Shown here piece by piece: positions 7,740 through 10,035 of a stretch of 10,035 nt of DNA (position 1 is the first letter of the stretch; each line of letters starts with the position of its first letter). The DNA lies in contig RXOD01006538.1 in NCBI GenBank assembly GCA_005223375.1, positions 1-10,035 of the forward strand. Direction: 5' to 3'. The position numbers and the translations under genes were made by a program. This DNA comes from Amoebophrya sp. AT5.2. Taxonomy: Eukaryota; Sar; Dinophyceae; Syndiniales; Amoebophryaceae. Below the pieces are notes generated by a model, which ran no database searches, was not told the DNA's origin, and saw nothing but the letters and a program-made list of their open reading frames with translations.

Positions 7740-8741
7740 ATGTTTTGTGCGTGTCACGTACTGCTTGTAATGAAAGTGTGTGCGTTGTACTCAGTCATCC
7801 AGGCAATCTGCAAAGAATATTATTTGACATACGACAAGAACGCTTGCGACAAAGAAAAAATTGAAGTCTTTCTTGCTTGTCCTCCTTCTTTGGCGACGAG
7901 TTTTTTTGCAGATACGATTCTTGTACGAGTCTTGAAGAACGGTTGCGACGGAGATTTAAACCACTCTGCCGGACCTCGCAAGCTGCCTGACCTCTACGCG
8001 TCTGGTTCGTCACCGCCGCAACGGCCCCACGGATTATACGACAAGCGCGCCTGCGACGAAGCATTGACTTTGCCACGGCCGCGAATAAGTACACGCTTCG
8101 TGACCGAATTGCACGCTCGGCAACGACTTCAAGATGCCACGTATTCGATCACGTTTCTGCATTTATTGGAAAAAGACTTGCTTCTAGGTCTAAGCAAGTA
8201 GAAGGAACAGTAGTGAATGTTTTTTTCCAATCCTTCACAGGCATCGGTCCCAACGAAGAGCACGTGCCCTGGAAAGCACTGTGTGCATTCGACGGGATTC
8301 CGTTTCCGGTGGACTCGTCTTGTCCGCCTGAAGAGCTCCCGCTCAGGTACGTTACGACGCTGCATGAGCTGCAGCATTTGGTCTTGGACCTCCTCGGGGA
8401 GAAGTACCCGCCCGGTACCCGCATAAAAACGTGCAAGCTGCCGCGGCTCGTCAACGTACTTACAAGAAACGATCAATATCTTTGTTGTTACCGATTTTCA
8501 TGCTTGCTCCCCGCCTCTCTCGTCTGCTTAGTGAGCATTGATGCCGATGCGTCTGAGTCGGTAGGAGAGAAATGATAAACACCCTCCCGGCTTATCACAG
8601 CGCCATTACGGCAAAATGTTGTCGGAGACCATCTTCTTCTCGATGTCCGTGACCGAGATGCTGGAGGAGCATTGCGGCGACATGATCGTGATCAGCCGTG
8701 TGGGTGGCAGGGATTTGGTCTCGGTGCGATCCGATGTGTGA
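7740..8741 (+). CDS. Hypothetical protein with possible C-terminal ubiquitin-like fold, three-exon model
   Basis: Proposed exons are 7740-8088, 8241-8455 and 8601-8741; together 705 bases, giving 234 residues and stop TGA at 8739-8741. Both joins are phase-compatible. Exons 2 and 3 are the best supported: GC-richer and flanked by introns of the same type as in the large gene. ATG 7740 has A at -3 and is the first ATG in the open frame, but exon 1 is uncertain: a strong acceptor (T tract then GCAG) ends at 7911 in the matching phase and pairs with a GTACTG donor at 7758 (154 bases), so the first coding exon could instead start at 7912. Exon 1 has KNACD, KNGCD and KRACD in one frame. The C-terminal part (from about nt 8276) has the helix-loop-strand and final GDMIVISRVGG order of a ubiquitin-like fold; that is my inference, not a family match. 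Function unknown. Confidence 0.45.
8089..8240 (+). other. Intron of the smaller gene (152 bases, phase 1)
   Basis: The donor GTACAC and acceptor CACAG, preceded by a T tract and TTTTCCAATCC, join exon 1 to exon 2 through a split Ser codon (A + GC). The alternative donor GTATTC at 8141 would give a 100-base intron in the wrong phase for the exon 1 frame. Confidence 0.5.
8456..8600 (+). other. Intron of the smaller gene (145 bases, phase 0)
   Basis: The donor GTACTTAC shares its first seven bases with the donor of intron 2 of the large gene, and the acceptor CACAG is preceded by CTTAT. The exon 2 frame without splicing runs to TGA 8573-8575 through AT-rich sequence. Splicing joins Asn to Arg on codon borders and continues into a GC-rich exon of 46 codons plus stop. 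Confidence 0.6.
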
Positions 8742-9384
8742 AGCCAATAAAAATCGGGCGATGCTGCCCGAGCGACTACTTACTAGAACTAAACAGCCAG
8801 CAGAGTATCAAATCCCATCGCGTGATGTCCGACTTCGTGGCTCTCCTGGATATTGATTCACTAAGTACGGGGCAAGGACTCTAAGAGGCAGAAGCATGGA
8901 ATTGAACTAGACGCACCTATCTGTCTATCTTTATCCACATGTTTTTTCTATTTATATTTTTTACCTGCTGTTCGTTCTGTGGTTGGCGTTGCGCGAAGGG
9001 AAGGCTCGACCTCAGTACAATGATGATCGCAGATGATCAAGGCAGTAGTTTTCCAATTATTGCCTCACTATCTAACAAACTAGACGCAGGCGGTAGGAAG
9101 TAATCTAAATCTCAATCTTTCTGATTTATTTAGTAATTTCGTTAAAGAACTACAACTGTACAACTGTTCGAAAAGATGGAGAGCCCAGCAAGAAAGCTGA
9201 GCGGAGAGTAAATCAACTACTCGGATGAACAACCACCACAACTTCTGAAAGGAGCTATGTTTAGAGAGTAAAAGTAGAGATACTTAAGCGAGGTACTACA
9301 AGTCGATCGTAAAAGGAACAAGTTCAAGTGTGACCGATTCGAAAACGAAAAGCACTGCTAAACGTTGCCAAGCGACGCAAGTAG
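8742..9384. other. AT-richer intergenic region without visible genes
   Basis: No frame of convincing length or composition is present. The 11-mer AACTAGACGCA occurs twice (8905-8915 and 9078-9088), and a T-rich stretch lies at 8930-8965. A small open segment between an AG at about 8798 and a GTACGG donor-like site at 8873 resembles a cryptic exon, but nothing connects to it in frame with confidence. Confidence 0.4.
8746..8751 (+). promoter_or_regulatory. AATAAA polyadenylation-signal-like hexamer
   Basis: AATAAA starts five bases after the stop codon of the smaller gene. The hexamer directs 3' end formation in animals and some other eukaryotes. Its use in this organism is unknown and no equivalent follows the large gene, so chance is possible. 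Confidence 0.25.
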
Positions 9385-9690
9385 ATGCACGCACAAGAGA
9401 GAACCACGTGGCGGAAGTTGAACGTAATGGATGAAGATGGTGCAAAACTCTCACATTGGTCGAGTCGCCGCGCCTTGCGTACCTTGCAACTCCAAGTGCG
9501 ACAAATCACGATGACGAAACCGAAACGAACGTGCTTTCATATTGCACGAGTTGAATTTTTGAGCGACTCATTTACAACTTCCAGCGACAGGAGCGACAAT
9601 CATGAGACCGTGATTGCATCCAACCGGGATGCGCTCACCAAAAAAAAAATGTTTTGGAATAACAATGATGCGTTCATGAAAACGGGCTGA
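9385..9690 (+). CDS. Weak open frame, 101 codons, hypothetical
   Basis: An ATG-to-TGA frame of 101 residues with a mixed, basic and polar composition and no motif I recognise. Codon positions do not show the strong GC bias of the large gene's exons, and the frame contains a run of nine or more A residues. A perfect GCATCC/GGATGC hairpin with a five-base loop lies inside at 9616-9632. It could be a chance frame; I list it because it is the only ATG-initiated frame of this size in the last kilobase. Confidence 0.15.
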   Translation: MHAQERTTWRKLNVMDEDGAKLSHWSSRRALRTLQLQVRQITMTKPKRTCFHIARVEFLSDSFTTSSDRSDNHETVIASNRDALTKKKMFWNNNDAFMKTG

Positions 9691-9709
9691 GGAGGCAGGC
9701 TCCCGCATC

Positions 9710-9871
9710 ATGTTCTTCGTCATTGTTCTGCTTCTTTGCAACCACACGACGGCCGGCCTTGGCCTGACACTGACATGGCGGCTGCCGATGTGCGTATTGG
9801 TAATAAGCTTCTCGCTACGCTACTACTTCTCTTGGTGGTTGCCGACCGCGCTACCTGGATCCGTTGGCTGA
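9710..9871 (+). CDS. Short open frame with signal-peptide-like start, possible first exon
   Basis: ATG at 9710 opens a 53-codon frame beginning MFFVIVLLLCNHTTAG, which has the hydrophobic core and small residues of a secretion signal. Donor-like GTATTG (9794) and GTAATAAG (9800) lie inside, so this could be the first exon of a secreted-protein gene continuing beyond the window. DNA from about 9960 to the end turns GC-rich, as in exons. An overlapping frame from ATG 9775 to 9960 (61 codons, containing a Leu-rich run) has a better start context, so the frame choice is open. Confidence 0.2.
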   Translation: MFFVIVLLLCNHTTAGLGLTLTWRLPMCVLVISFSLRYYFSWWLPTALPGSVG

Positions 9872-10035
9872 ATCTTTACGCCCTCCCGTGCCGACTGGCT
9901 TCGGTCGAAGGAGCGCGGAGTTTTTCTAAAGCGGTGGACTCCGGTTCCCCATCGTGCTGACCGGCTAACTAGGAAGAGATTCATCGGCGCTCCGGTCGCC
10001 GTCGCGCCGTTGCATTCGAAGGCCCGAGGTGGGGG

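Noticed and set aside
1..10035. tRNA, rRNA, CRISPR, insertion sequence or transposase genes
   Set aside because: No cloverleaf with a GGTTCRA-type arm, no rRNA core sequence, no regular repeat-spacer array and no transposase or reverse transcriptase motifs were seen by eye on either strand.

Overview
The window looks like nuclear DNA of a single-celled eukaryote. Long GC-rich open frames are broken by short AT-richer GT-AG introns of about 150 bases, and they are separated by AT-richer intergenic DNA without operon structure or bacterial ribosome binding sites. The introns start GTAY and end in CAG, with sizes in a narrow 145-166 base band. An alveolate-type protist would fit, but this is a guess from general gene architecture; no marker gene fixes the lineage.

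Bases 1-6694 hold the 3' part of one very large plus-strand gene. I reconstruct four exons (1-775, 942-3423, 3571-4019, 4179-6694). The three joins are phase-compatible and give an open frame of 2073 residues plus a stop; the 5' end lies outside the window. I do not recognise the product. It has three cysteine clusters near the visible N-terminus, charged and probably coiled stretches, a Gly/Ser linker, several hydrophobic segments around exons 3 and 4, a strongly basic stretch, and two acidic patches with the second near the C-terminus.

Bases 6695-7739 are intergenic. They contain a nested inverted repeat just after the large gene, smaller inverted repeats, and a cluster of degenerate short repeats with pyrimidine tracts.

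Bases 7740-8741 carry a second, smaller plus-strand gene model (7740-8088, 8241-8455, 8601-8741; 234 residues). The last two exons are the better supported. Their joined product ends in what may be a ubiquitin-like fold closing with Val-Gly-Gly and a ten-residue tail. The upstream exon carries a Lys-x-x-Cys-Asp motif three times in the same frame.

Bases 8742-10035 have no convincing gene. There are three weak open frames, including a short one at 9710 with a signal-peptide-like start that may be the first exon of a gene running out of the window. I see no functional link between the two main genes, and no rRNA, tRNA, CRISPR array or transposase.
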